DNA from: Paenirhizobium cremeum
GTDB lineage: Bacteria > Pseudomonadota > Alphaproteobacteria > Rhizobiales > Rhizobiaceae
Length of the DNA stretch: 64,000 nucleotides
NCBI RefSeq assembly: GCF_022884085.1
Contig: NZ_JAGGCS010000002.1
Coordinates: 310,001 to 374,000, forward strand
Reading direction: 5' to 3'
How positions within the stretch are numbered: position 1 is the stretch's first letter; each line of letters opens with the position of its first letter. Both the position numbers and the translations under genes were made by a program. The notes under the pieces are model-generated. The model did no database searches, was not told where the DNA came from, and saw only the letters and a program-made list of their open reading frames with translations. Positions 34,136 through 42,383 of the stretch are shown here, piece by piece.

Positions 34136-34360
34136 ATGAGCGAACATCACGCGGGTCCGGTCGAAACGGGAGCGGCGATGAACTATGCCGAGCATGAAAA
34201 GACCTACGATCTCTTCATCGCAGGAACGAAATACGGCACTGCGATGCTGGTGGCCCTGTTGGTCGCCATGGCTGCCGGTTTTCTCGGCGGTGCCGGCTTC
34301 TTCGGCGGTCTCCTCATCTTCATCATTCTGAGTGCAGCCGGCATCTATCTGCTGCGCTGA
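34136..34360 (+). CDS. aa3-type cytochrome c oxidase subunit IV-like protein
   Basis: A 74-residue protein. The C-terminal part carries the family pattern MNYAEHEKTYDLFIAGTKYGTAM, then one transmembrane helix with a glycine-rich turn (LGGAGFFGGLLIF). The small subunit IV stabilises aa3 oxidase in alphaproteobacteria. AAGGGGAGA lies before the ATG at 34136. From memory, in Rhizobiales this gene commonly sits in front of the transhydrogenase genes pntAA-pntAB-pntB; here the two genes that follow look like the membrane portions of that set only. No oxidase core subunits are present in the window. Confidence 0.75.
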   Translation: MSEHHAGPVETGAAMNYAEHEKTYDLFIAGTKYGTAMLVALLVAMAAGFLGGAGFFGGLLIFIILSAAGIYLLR

Positions 34361-34386
34361 ACCTGACGGCTGCGGGAAAGGCTTCC

Positions 34387-34689
34387 ATGCTGTCGGAAAC
34401 GTCCGATCCGTTTCTCTTCCGGCTCGCTGTCTTTGCACTGGCGGTTGTCGCCGGCCTCATGTTTGGGGCCGGTACTAGGCGGGGATTCCGCCGTACGCTG
34501 ATCCTTGCCGCCGGGCTTCTGGCTGCAGCGCTGGCCGCTGCCTCCATCTATGCGACCGGCCGGCTGCCCAGTGGCACGGGCCGCACGATTGCCTTCATTG
34601 CCCTGGCTCTCTCGGCGGTCGGATTGTCGTCCGGCCTCGTGCTGGCCTGGCGCACGGGGCCGGGCTCTTCACGCGAGGGAAATGGCTGA
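34387..34689 (+). CDS. Three-helix membrane protein resembling transhydrogenase PntAB (alpha part 2)
   Basis: A 100-residue protein with three hydrophobic helices. The N-terminus DPFLFRLAVFALAVVAGLMF resembles the start of PntAB, whose first helix begins with a similar FRLAIFVLA-type run. It has the size of PntAB and its end overlaps the start of the next gene by 8 bases. The later helices are Ala/Leu-rich and divergent. No gene for the soluble NAD(H)-binding subunit PntAA precedes it. It could be a specialised membrane protein or a decaying transhydrogenase copy. Confidence 0.55.
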   Translation: MLSETSDPFLFRLAVFALAVVAGLMFGAGTRRGFRRTLILAAGLLAAALAAASIYATGRLPSGTGRTIAFIALALSAVGLSSGLVLAWRTGPGSSREGNG

Positions 34690-35515
34690 GACAATGGGCA
34701 ACGGTTTGACGGCAGTGGCCGAACTCGCAGCGATTGCTTTCCTCATTTTCGCAGTGGCGCGGGTCGGCAGGCCGGGGGCCGTTTTCCACAGAACCGATTT
34801 CGTGCTGATCGCCCTGGGGCTGGCTTGCTGCATCCTGGTCGGCCTCGCCGCCGCGGAGCCGAATTTCGGCGGTTGGCTGATCGGGCTTCTCGCCCTTTCG
34901 GTCGGGGGCTCCCTCGGTGGGTGGCTGGCGATGGCCGCGCCGTCTCGAAAGATCGCGCAACTGCTGGCCGGGCTGCTTGCGCTGCATGGCCTCGTCGCCC
35001 TCCTGCTTTCCTTTGCCGTGCTCGATACCAGCGTATTGTTCTGGGATACGCGCATGGTGACCACCGAGTTCGAGCGGTCGCTCGGAACCGCGCTGGCGAC
35101 GCTTTCCGGCGCCGCGGCGTTCGGAGGCGGCGTGGCGCTCGTCTTCCGCAGGATGGGTTTCCAGCTGTCGCGGCGGCTTCATTCGCTCGAGCCTTTCCGG
35201 CCCGTGCTGACCGGTCTGGCGGGGGTCGCCTTCCTACTGTTCTCGATCTGGCTCGTCCCCGGCTTCTTCCTGTTGACGGCCGTTCTTTCAACCGCTGTCG
35301 GGGCCGTCGTCGTGCTGTCTGCCGATGAACGCAAGATGCCTCTGGCCGCCGTTGCGCTCACCGCCTTCGCCGGACTGGCGACCGCAGCCATGGGCTTTGC
35401 CTTTGCCAGCCTGGCGCTGATCGTTGCAGGCGGTCTGGCGGGGGCGATCATGGTGTCCTGCTACAGGACGATGTGCCGCGAACAGTCGTTCGGGCCTTTC
35501 TGCCTGATCGTCTGA
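34682..35515 (+). CDS. Membrane protein resembling the transmembrane domain of transhydrogenase PntB, lacking the NADP-binding domain
   Basis: A 277-residue protein with about eight or nine hydrophobic helices and a stop where PntB would enter its soluble domain III. By eye it aligns with E. coli PntB: LLALHGLVALLL matches AILHSFVGLAAVL, keeping the proton-pathway histidine (H102 here, H91 in E. coli). FERSLGTALATLSGAAAFGGG matches the next helix, and MPLAAVALTAFAGLATAAMGF matches [21 protein letters not shown], but the conserved Asn222 is Thr227. QSF near the end matches the RSF linker. Both frames are intact and overlapping, which argues against recent decay. Confidence 0.6.
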   Translation: MAETMGNGLTAVAELAAIAFLIFAVARVGRPGAVFHRTDFVLIALGLACCILVGLAAAEPNFGGWLIGLLALSVGGSLGGWLAMAAPSRKIAQLLAGLLALHGLVALLLSFAVLDTSVLFWDTRMVTTEFERSLGTALATLSGAAAFGGGVALVFRRMGFQLSRRLHSLEPFRPVLTGLAGVAFLLFSIWLVPGFFLLTAVLSTAVGAVVVLSADERKMPLAAVALTAFAGLATAAMGFAFASLALIVAGGLAGAIMVSCYRTMCREQSFGPFCLIV

Positions 35516-35663
35516 CGAGACGGCCGCCGCTCCGTGGGCCAAAGGTTCATCTGCGAGATTGTTCGATCCGCTGCGGCCCATGCCGCAGTCTCCGATCGCT
35601 GTGATTCCCTGAAGCGAGGTTTGTTTTGTCCGGCTCGTTTTGTCGAGCCGGGCGTATGAGGGC
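35516..35663 (-). other. Gap with a perfect stem-loop
   Basis: CCGGCTCG (35630-35637) and CGAGCCGG (35644-35651) form a perfect 8-base stem with loop TTTTGT. It lies between the convergent membrane-protein and TPR genes. No T run follows on either strand, so a terminator role is uncertain. I see no coding remnant of a NADP-binding domain. Confidence 0.4.
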
Positions 35664-36539
35664 TCAGACGCCGCCGCGCGTGCGGGCCAGGCCCTGCTTG
35701 GCGGGAAGGTATTTCGGGTCGAGTTGCAGCGCATGCGAGTAGGACTTGGCAGCGCGCGCCTTGTCGCCGCGGCGCTCGTAGACCAGTGCCTGGTTGGCCC
35801 AGGACTCGGCAAGGCGATTGTTCAGTTCGATCGCGTGGTTGAAGTCGGCGAAAGCGTTTTCATCGTCATTCAGCGCGATATAGGACACGCCACGGCCGTT
35901 GTAAGGCTCGGGCGAGTTCGGGGAGAGGGAGATCGCCTTCGAGAAATCGTCGATCGCCTTGTCGTGCTGACCGCGCACCTGATAGATCAGGCCGCGATTG
36001 TGATAGGCGCGGCCATCGGTGGTGTCGAGTTCGATGGCCCGGTTGAAGTCGCCGAAGGCTTCGTCGATGCGTCCGGCCTGACGGTAGATATTGCCGCGAC
36101 CGATATAGGCGACGTCGTAGTTCGGGTTGATCCTCAGCGCCGCATTGTAGTCGGCTGCCGCCTCGACCGGCTTGCCCATATTGCGGTAGACCAGCGCGCG
36201 GTTCGCATAGGCCTGATAGAAGTTGGGGTTGAGCTGCAGCGCGGTGTTGAAGTCGGAAAGCGCCTTGCTGAACTGGCCGGCGCGCCCATAGGCCGATCCT
36301 CGGACATTGTAGCCTTCCGGATCGTTCGGGTTGGCGCTGATGACCTGCGACAGCGAGGCGATATTTTCCTCGGACCCCTGGTCCCGGTCGATGCGGATCA
36401 TGTCCGACGTTTCAGTCGTCTGGCACCCTGCGAGGCCAAGAGCCGCAACCATCGCAACGGCAAGTCCACCGCGCCGGAAGCCGCGGGCGGAAAGGGTTTC
36501 GAGAGACTGAGCTAGAAGTTGTGCGGTCATGACTGCCAT
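35664..36539 (-). CDS. TPR-repeat lipoprotein (NlpI-like)
   Basis: A 291-residue envelope lipoprotein. The signal sequence ends in the lipobox LAGC (about residues 36-39), followed by QTTETSD. The mature part contains six TPR units, for example GYNVRGSAYGRAGQFSKALSDFNTALQLNPN, each about 34 residues. It lacks Asp at +2 (it has Gln), so outer-membrane sorting is likely. It probably serves as a scaffold for cell-wall enzymes, as NlpI does. ATG at 36539 or 36530 are both possible starts. Confidence 0.9.
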   Translation of the reverse strand: MAVMTAQLLAQSLETLSARGFRRGGLAVAMVAALGLAGCQTTETSDMIRIDRDQGSEENIASLSQVISANPNDPEGYNVRGSAYGRAGQFSKALSDFNTALQLNPNFYQAYANRALVYRNMGKPVEAAADYNAALRINPNYDVAYIGRGNIYRQAGRIDEAFGDFNRAIELDTTDGRAYHNRGLIYQVRGQHDKAIDDFSKAISLSPNSPEPYNGRGVSYIALNDDENAFADFNHAIELNNRLAESWANQALVYERRGDKARAAKSYSHALQLDPKYLPAKQGLARTRGGV

Positions 36540-36652
36540 TATCCGGACGCACCGGCCGCATCCGATGTGAACCGCGGCAGCACGTTGAGCTGAATACCAA
36601 AAGAGCGGCTGCGAACCGATCGCCTCCGCCCTTAGATCATCGGAAAACGTCC

Positions 36653-36674
36653 AAAAAACGACCGATCAACGGCC
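36653..36674 (-). terminator. Probable terminator of rpsU
   Basis: On the minus strand GGCCG-TTGAT-CGGTC is followed by G and six T, overlapping the rpsU stop codon. The stem is only five pairs with one G-T, so it is weak. Confidence 0.4.
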
Positions 36675-36890
36675 GGGACGTGCCGCAATGAGGCCTTCAC
36701 GCTGAGCGCGCTTGCGAGCCAGCTTGCGAACGCGGCGAACGGCTTCTGCCTTTTCGCGTGCGCGCTTCTGCGAGGGCTTTTCATAATAATCGCGCATCTT
36801 CATTTCACGGAAAATGCCTTCGCGCTGCATCTTCTTCTTGAGAGCGCGGAGCGCCTGATCAACGTTGTTGTCGCGGACAAGTACCTGCAC
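36666..36890 (-). CDS. rpsU: 30S ribosomal protein S21
   Basis: A 74-residue basic protein that starts at a GTG. It has the S21 pattern [52 protein letters not shown]21 helps the 30S subunit pair with the Shine-Dalgarno of mRNA at initiation. The C-terminal extension ([19 protein letters not shown]) is typical of alphaproteobacteria. It is a single-gene unit read leftward from the gap it shares with soxB. Confidence 0.96.
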   Translation of the reverse strand: MQVLVRDNNVDQALRALKKKMQREGIFREMKMRDYYEKPSQKRAREKAEAVRRVRKLARKRAQREGLIAARPGR

Positions 36891-37090
36891 GTCTATCCCG
36901 TTCCTTTGGTTTTAGGTTGGCAAACCGCCGATATCCGAGTCGACGGAAATAGTATAGCTTCGCTCGGCCCGAAGGCCGCCGATTAGTGACGCCAGATACC
37001 AGATCGCTTGAAGGAAGTCCAGACGGAGACTGCATGGCGCCGGGAGAAAAAATCCGTGTTTCCTGCGGATATGTTGTACGTGTCGAAAGC

Positions 37091-37142
37091 CGGTCGTCAA
37101 TGCGTCGCAAAACGACCGTCATGACGCATATTGATTTGCGAC
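37091..37142 (+). promoter_or_regulatory. Three interlocking inverted repeats upstream of soxBDAG
   Basis: The 299-base gap from 36891 carries the rpsU and sox promoters. Close to soxB lie CGGTCGT (37091-37097)/ACGACCG (37112-37118), ATGCGTC (37100-37106)/GACGCAT (37123-37129), and GTCGCAAA (37104-37111)/TTTGCGAC (37135-37142), all perfect. Because their arms interleave they cannot all pair at once, so they could be operator half sites or alternative RNA folds. Confidence 0.5.
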
Positions 37143-37189
37143 TTGTTTGATCCTACCCAATTGCCTGAACCTACAGGAGTTTGAGGCGA

Positions 37190-38443
37190 ATGCGCAAATA
37201 TTCGGTCTTTGCCGTGGCACGCGAGGCGCTCAGGGCCCATAAGGGCTGGGAGGCGCAGTGGACCTCTCCCGAGCCGCGCCAGTCCTATGACGTCATCATC
37301 ATCGGCGGTGGCGGCCACGGTCTCGGTGCAGCCTATTATCTGGCCAAGGAGCACGGCATTACCAATGTCGCGGTGATCGAAAAGGGCTGGATCGGCGGCG
37401 GCAATACCGGCCGAAACACCACGATCATCCGGTCCAACTACCTCTATGAAGAGAGCATGGACATTTTCGAGCACTCGCTGAAGCTCTGGGAAGGGCTGAG
37501 CCAGGAGCTCAACTACAACGTCATGTACTCGCCGCGCGGCGTGATGATGCTGTCGCACAATGTCCATGACATGCAGTCCTTCAAGCGCCATATCAACGCC
37601 AACAACCTCTACGGCATCGACAACGAGTGGCTGACGCCGGAGCAGGCGAAGGATTTCTGCCCGCCGCTCGATATCTCCAAGACCGCCCGCTATCCGATCA
37701 ACGGTGCGGCCCTGCAGCGCCGGGGCGGCACGGCCCGTCACGATGCTGTCGCCTGGGGCTATGCCCGCGCCGCTGCCGACCGTGGCGTGCACATCATCCA
37801 GAACACCGAAGTCACCGGCATCCGCCGCGGCCCGAACGGCGAGGTGACCGGCGTCGAAACGAATCGTGGCTTCATCGGCGCGAAGAAGGTCGGCGTTTCG
37901 GCCTCGGGGCACAATTCGGTGGTCATGGGCATGGCCGGCGTGCGCCTGCCGCTGCATTCCACCCCGCTGCAGGCGCTCGTTTCCGAACCGATGAAGCCGA
38001 TCTTCCCCTGTGTCGTCATGTCGAACACGGTGCATGCCTACATTTCGCAGTCGGACAAGGGCGAGTTCGTCATCGGCGCCGGCACCGACCAGTACAATTC
38101 CTATTCGCAGACCGGCGGCCTGCAGATCATCACCCACACGCTGGATGCGATCTGCGAACTGTTCCCGATGTTCCGCCGCGTCAAGATGATGCGCCAGTGG
38201 GGCGGCATCACCGACAACACCTCGGACCGCTCGCCGATCCAGGGTGTGACGCCGGTGCCGAACCTTTTCGTCAACGCCGGTTGGGGAACGGGTGGCTTCA
38301 AGGCGACGCCGGGTTCGGCGAACCTGTTTGCATATCTCATCGCCAAGGGCGAACCGCATCGGCTGGCTGCCGGCCTGACGCTCGACCGCTTCCGCACCGG
38401 TCGCCTGATCGACGAGGCGGCGGCTGCCGCCGTGGCGCACTGA
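37190..38443 (+). CDS. soxB: Sarcosine oxidase beta subunit
   Basis: The FAD-carrying subunit that oxidises sarcosine to glycine, in the alpha-beta-gamma-delta complex in the cytoplasm. It has 417 residues from the ATG at 37190, the family length. The FAD-binding motif is VIIIGGGGHGLGAAYYLAKEHG near residues 35-56, with covalent FMN attached at a conserved histidine in the SoxB family (RHDAVAWG region nearby). WGGITDNTSDRSPIQG near the C-terminus is also characteristic. GAGG lies just upstream. It is first in the soxBDAG operon, with no glyA or folate genes adjoining. Confidence 0.96.
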   Translation: MRKYSVFAVAREALRAHKGWEAQWTSPEPRQSYDVIIIGGGGHGLGAAYYLAKEHGITNVAVIEKGWIGGGNTGRNTTIIRSNYLYEESMDIFEHSLKLWEGLSQELNYNVMYSPRGVMMLSHNVHDMQSFKRHINANNLYGIDNEWLTPEQAKDFCPPLDISKTARYPINGAALQRRGGTARHDAVAWGYARAAADRGVHIIQNTEVTGIRRGPNGEVTGVETNRGFIGAKKVGVSASGHNSVVMGMAGVRLPLHSTPLQALVSEPMKPIFPCVVMSNTVHAYISQSDKGEFVIGAGTDQYNSYSQTGGLQIITHTLDAICELFPMFRRVKMMRQWGGITDNTSDRSPIQGVTPVPNLFVNAGWGTGGFKATPGSANLFAYLIAKGEPHRLAAGLTLDRFRTGRLIDEAAAAAVAH

Positions 38444-38462
38444 TCCTTAAAGGACGTTCATC

Positions 38463-38783
38463 ATGCTGCTGATCAAATGCCCCTATTGCGAGGAAGAGCG
38501 CTCCGAGCTCGAATTCCGCGCCGCCGGCGAAGCGCATATCGCCCGCCCGCAGAACATTGCCGATATCACGGATGAAGAATTCGCGGACTATTTCTTCCTG
38601 AGGGACAATCCCAAGGGACTGATCTACGAACGCTGGCGTCACATGCACGGCTGCGGCCGCTTCTTCAACGCCGTGCGTGATTCCGTCAGTGACAAGATCT
38701 ATTTGACCTACAAGGCCGGCGAGCCGAAGGCGGATGTCTCCGCCTTGCTGCCGAACGCTGTTGAGAAGGGAGCGTCGAAATGA
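38463..38783 (+). CDS. soxD: Sarcosine oxidase delta subunit
   Basis: A 106-residue zinc-binding subunit of sarcosine oxidase. The metal ligands are CPYC (C6, C9) near the N-terminus and HGCGRFF near residue 60. SoxD docks between alpha and beta and helps assemble the complex. Its stop overlaps the soxA start by 4 bases (ATGA), and it follows soxB by 19 bases. Confidence 0.95.
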   Translation: MLLIKCPYCEEERSELEFRAAGEAHIARPQNIADITDEEFADYFFLRDNPKGLIYERWRHMHGCGRFFNAVRDSVSDKIYLTYKAGEPKADVSALLPNAVEKGASK

Positions 38784-41773
38784 GCGGCGCCAATCGTATC
38801 GCCGGCAAGGGCCGCCTGACACCCGCCCGTACCGCACGTTTCACCATCGACGGCCGCAGCCTGACGGCCTATGAGGGCGATACCGTCGCCTCCGCCATGC
38901 TGGCCAATGGCATGCATCTCGCGGGACGCTCGTTCAAGTATCACCGTCCGCGCGGCATCCTGACTGCAGGGCCGGAAGAACCGAATGCGCTCCTCGACAT
39001 CTCCCGCGATGCCGCCCGCCGGCAGCCGAACGTCCGCGCCACCGTGCAGGAAGTGTTCGACGGCATGAAGGTCGAAACGCAGAATCGCTGGCCGTCGCTG
39101 TCGCTCGACATCGGCGAGATCAACGATTTCTTCTCGCCCTTCTTCGCCGCCGGCTTCTACTACAAGACCTTCATGTGGCCGAAGAGCTTCTGGCATTCGG
39201 TCTATGAGCCCTTCATCCGTCGCGCCGCCGGCCTCGGCGTGGCGCCGAAGGAAGAAGATCCCGATCACTATTCCTCTCGCTATGCCCATTGCGACGTGCT
39301 CGTCGTCGGTGGGGGAGCGGCAGGCCTCGCAGCGGCAATTGCCGCCGCTGAAGCCGGCGCACAGGTCATCCTTTGCGACGAGCAGCCGGAAGTTGGCGGC
39401 GCTTTCCATTACGACACCGGCGCAACCGTCGACGGCCAGAACGGCTATGACTGGGCGCAGGCGACAGCGGCGCGGCTGAAGGCCATGCCGAATGTCAAGC
39501 TGCTGACCCGCACGACGGCCTTCGGCTACTACAACCACAATTTCGTCGGTCTTGCCGAGCGCGTGACCGATCATATCGCCAAGCCCTCGAAGACGGCGCC
39601 GCGCGAGCGGCTCTGGCAGGTGCGGGCGAAGAAGGTGGTTCTCGCCACCGGCTCCATCGAACGCCACATGGTCTTCGCGAACAACGACCGCCCCGGCATC
39701 ATGCTGGCATCGGCCGCCCGCACCTACCTCAACCACTACGGCGTCACCGTCGGCGCCAAGGTCGGCGTCTATGCCGCGCACGACTCGGCCTATGAAGCCG
39801 CAATCGATCTGCGCAAGGCCGGCGTCACCATCGCCGCAATCGTCGATTGCCGGGAAAAGCCCGGCGAAAAGGTGCTGACGGAAGCCCGTTCGCTCGGTAT
39901 CGAGGTGCTGACCGGTCACTATGTTGCCGACACCTCAGGTCGACTGCGGGTCCGCTCCATGTCGGTCAAGCGCAATGGCGGCGGTTCCGCCCGCAAGATC
40001 GAGGTCGATGCGCTGATCGTTTCAGCCGGCTGGACGCCTTCGGTCCACCTGTTCTCGCAGTCGCGCGGCAAGCTGAAGTTCGATGCGATCAACGATCGGT
40101 TCCTGCCGGACGTCTATGCGCAGGACAGCATATGCATCGGTACCTGCAACGGCACCGATGACCTGCAGGCCATCCTCGACGAGGGCTCGGCCGCCGGTGC
40201 CGCCATGGCCAAGGCTGCCGGCGCCACCGGTTCGGCCTCGCAGGCGCCGACCGGCGCCAATGCCTTCGACTGGACCGGCGGCATGATCGGCGCTGCCGAA
40301 GGCGCGGGACGCGACAGCAACGTCAAGGCGTTCATCGACTTCCAGCACGACGTCTGCGCCAAGGACATCCGTCTCGCCGTTCGCGAGGGCATGCACTCGA
40401 TCGAGCACATCAAGCGCTTCACCACCAATGGCATGGCGTCGGATCAGGGCAAGCTTTCCAACATGCACGGCCTTGCCATCGCTGCGGAAATGCTCGGCAA
40501 GGAAATCCCGAAGGTGGGTCTCACCACCTTCCGCGCGCCCTATACGCCGGTCACCTTCGGTACGCTCATCAACCATTCGCGCGGCGACCTGTTCGATCCG
40601 ACCCGCAAGACGCCGATGCACGATCTCGAGGTATCGCTCGGCGCCGAGTTCGAGGATGTCGGCAACTGGAAGCGCGCCTGGTACTATCCGCGTGCGGGTG
40701 AGGACATGCATGCGGCAGTCAACCGCGAGTGCTGGACGGTTCGCGAGACCGCCGGCGTGTTCAACGCATCGACGCTCGGCAAGATCGAGGTCGTGGGTCC
40801 GGATGCCGCCGAATTCCTGAACCTGATGTACACCAATGCCTGGGATACGCTGAAGCCCGGCAAATGCCGCTACGGCATCATGACCCGTGACGACGGCTTC
40901 ATCTACGACGACGGCGTCGTCGGTCGCCTTGCTGAAGATCGCTTCCATGTAACGACCACGACCGGCGGTGCGCCGCGCGTGCTGAACCACATGGAAGATT
41001 ATCTGCAGACCGAGTTCCCGCATCTCAAGGTGTGGCTGACGTCTGCGACCGAGCAGTGGGCGGTCATCGCCGTCCAGGGTCCGAAAGCACGCGATATCAT
41101 CGCGCCCTTTGTCGAAGGCATCGACATCTCGAACGAGGCCTTCCCGCATATGAGCATTGCCGAGGGCAAGTTCTGCGGCGTGCCGACCCGTCTCTTCCGC
41201 GTGTCGTTCACCGGCGAGATCGGTTTCGAAGTCAACGTTCCCGCCGATTACGGCGCGGCCGTGTTCGAGACGATCTGGAAGCGTGCGGAAAGCCTTGGCG
41301 CCTGCCTTTACGGCACCGAGACCATGCACGTCCTGCGCGCCGAGAAGGGCTACCTGATCGTCGGCCAGGATACCGATGGTACGGTCACGCCTGACGATGC
41401 CGGCTATGGTTGGGCTGTGTCCAAGAAGAAGAAGGATTTCGTCGGTATTCGCGGTCTGAAGCGCCCCGACCTCGTCCGGACGGGCCGCAAGCAACTCGTC
41501 GGCCTTCTGACCAAGGACCCGAAGGAGGTGCTGGAGGAAGGCGGCCAGATCGTCGCCAATCCGAACCAGCCGAAGCCGATGACCATGCTCGGTCATGTCA
41601 CCTCGTCCTACTGGTCGGAAAATCTCGGCCGTTCGATCGCGCTGGCCGTCGTCATCGACGGTCGGGCGAAGATGGGCGAAACGCTTTACGTGCCGATGAA
41701 GGACAAGACCATCGCGGTCGAAGTGACCGACACGGTATTCTTTGACAAGGAAGGGGGACGCATCAATGGCTGA
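38780..41773 (+). CDS. soxA: Sarcosine oxidase alpha subunit
   Basis: A 997-residue subunit in two halves. The N-terminal half has a ferredoxin-like start (RFTIDGRSLTAYEGDTVASAMLANG) and an NAD-binding dinucleotide fold with VLVVGGGAAGLAAAIAAAEAGAQVILCDEQPEVGG near residue 175, then IVSAGWTPSVHLFSQ. The C-terminal half (about 620-990) is an aminomethyltransferase (GcvT)-like domain that receives the methylene group and passes it to tetrahydrofolate as 5,10-methylene-THF, with VTFGTLINHSRGDLFDPTRKTP at the boundary. It overlaps soxD upstream and soxG downstream. Confidence 0.96.
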   Translation: MSGANRIAGKGRLTPARTARFTIDGRSLTAYEGDTVASAMLANGMHLAGRSFKYHRPRGILTAGPEEPNALLDISRDAARRQPNVRATVQEVFDGMKVETQNRWPSLSLDIGEINDFFSPFFAAGFYYKTFMWPKSFWHSVYEPFIRRAAGLGVAPKEEDPDHYSSRYAHCDVLVVGGGAAGLAAAIAAAEAGAQVILCDEQPEVGGAFHYDTGATVDGQNGYDWAQATAARLKAMPNVKLLTRTTAFGYYNHNFVGLAERVTDHIAKPSKTAPRERLWQVRAKKVVLATGSIERHMVFANNDRPGIMLASAARTYLNHYGVTVGAKVGVYAAHDSAYEAAIDLRKAGVTIAAIVDCREKPGEKVLTEARSLGIEVLTGHYVADTSGRLRVRSMSVKRNGGGSARKIEVDALIVSAGWTPSVHLFSQSRGKLKFDAINDRFLPDVYAQDSICIGTCNGTDDLQAILDEGSAAGAAMAKAAGATGSASQAPTGANAFDWTGGMIGAAEGAGRDSNVKAFIDFQHDVCAKDIRLAVREGMHSIEHIKRFTTNGMASDQGKLSNMHGLAIAAEMLGKEIPKVGLTTFRAPYTPVTFGTLINHSRGDLFDPTRKTPMHDLEVSLGAEFEDVGNWKRAWYYPRAGEDMHAAVNRECWTVRETAGVFNASTLGKIEVVGPDAAEFLNLMYTNAWDTLKPGKCRYGIMTRDDGFIYDDGVVGRLAEDRFHVTTTTGGAPRVLNHMEDYLQTEFPHLKVWLTSATEQWAVIAVQGPKARDIIAPFVEGIDISNEAFPHMSIAEGKFCGVPTRLFRVSFTGEIGFEVNVPADYGAAVFETIWKRAESLGACLYGTETMHVLRAEKGYLIVGQDTDGTVTPDDAGYGWAVSKKKKDFVGIRGLKRPDLVRTGRKQLVGLLTKDPKEVLEEGGQIVANPNQPKPMTMLGHVTSSYWSENLGRSIALAVVIDGRAKMGETLYVPMKDKTIAVEVTDTVFFDKEGGRING

Positions 41774-42317
41774 TGCTACCGTCGCTGAACGCAAGACCGT
41801 TCTTACCGGCTTCCATGGCGGTTCGCCTCTGGTCAAGCTGAGGCCTGCCGAACCTGCCGCCCGCGTTTCGCTCCGGGCCGGCCCGGACGAAGTGGCGGCT
41901 CTCTCCAAGAGCCTCGGCGTCAAGCTGCCGGTCAAGCCGAAGACATCCGCCTCCGCCAAGGGGCGGCTCGCCTTCTGGCTCGGTCCGGACGAATGGCTGC
42001 TGATCGACGAGAAGAGTAACGACCTGATGGCCGATTGCGCGGCTTCGGGCGTGGTTCACTCGGCGACCGATGTCTCTCATCGCAACACGGCGATCGTTGT
42101 CTCCGGCAAGGGCGCGGTGAACGCGCTCAATGCCGGCTGCCCGCGGGATCTGTCGCTTTCGGTCTTCCCGGTCGGGGCGGTCAGCCGCACGGTGTTCGGC
42201 AAGATCGAGATCGTGCTTTACCGGATCGACGAGGAGACCTTCCGCGTCGAGTGCTGGCGGTCCTTTGCGGAATATGCCTTCGGCCTGCTGGCCGAAGCTG
42301 CCGACGACGCAGCTTGA
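41766..42317 (+). CDS. soxG: Sarcosine oxidase gamma subunit
   Basis: A 183-residue subunit needed for assembly of the sarcosine oxidase complex; distantly GcvT-like. I take the ATG at 41766 (MADATVAERK), overlapping the end of soxA by 8 bases, with GGAAGGGGGA upstream; a start at 41742 gives extra residues inside soxA. Conserved segments FWLGPDEWLLID, SATDVSHRNTAIVVSGKGAVNALNAGCPRDL and FRVECWRSFAEY are all seen. It is the last gene of the operon; a bidirectional terminator follows. Confidence 0.93.
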   Translation: MADATVAERKTVLTGFHGGSPLVKLRPAEPAARVSLRAGPDEVAALSKSLGVKLPVKPKTSASAKGRLAFWLGPDEWLLIDEKSNDLMADCAASGVVHSATDVSHRNTAIVVSGKGAVNALNAGCPRDLSLSVFPVGAVSRTVFGKIEIVLYRIDEETFRVECWRSFAEYAFGLLAEAADDAA

Positions 42318-42343
42318 CCAACTAACAAACTGACAAACTTTCT

Positions 42344-42383
42344 GGCTGGCCGGGGATCTACAGGAGACCCGGCCAGCCTTTCC
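42344..42383 (+). terminator. Terminator of soxBDAG overlapping the end of the DUF2332 gene
   Basis: GGCTGGCCGGG (42344-42354) pairs perfectly with CCCGGCCAGCC (42368-42378), followed by TTTCC. The right arm lies inside the last codons of the convergent DUF2332 gene. Confidence 0.8.

Noticed and set aside
40022..41959. 645-residue open frame opposite soxA
   Set aside because: Overlaps the conserved soxA/soxG genes entirely; no domain seen.
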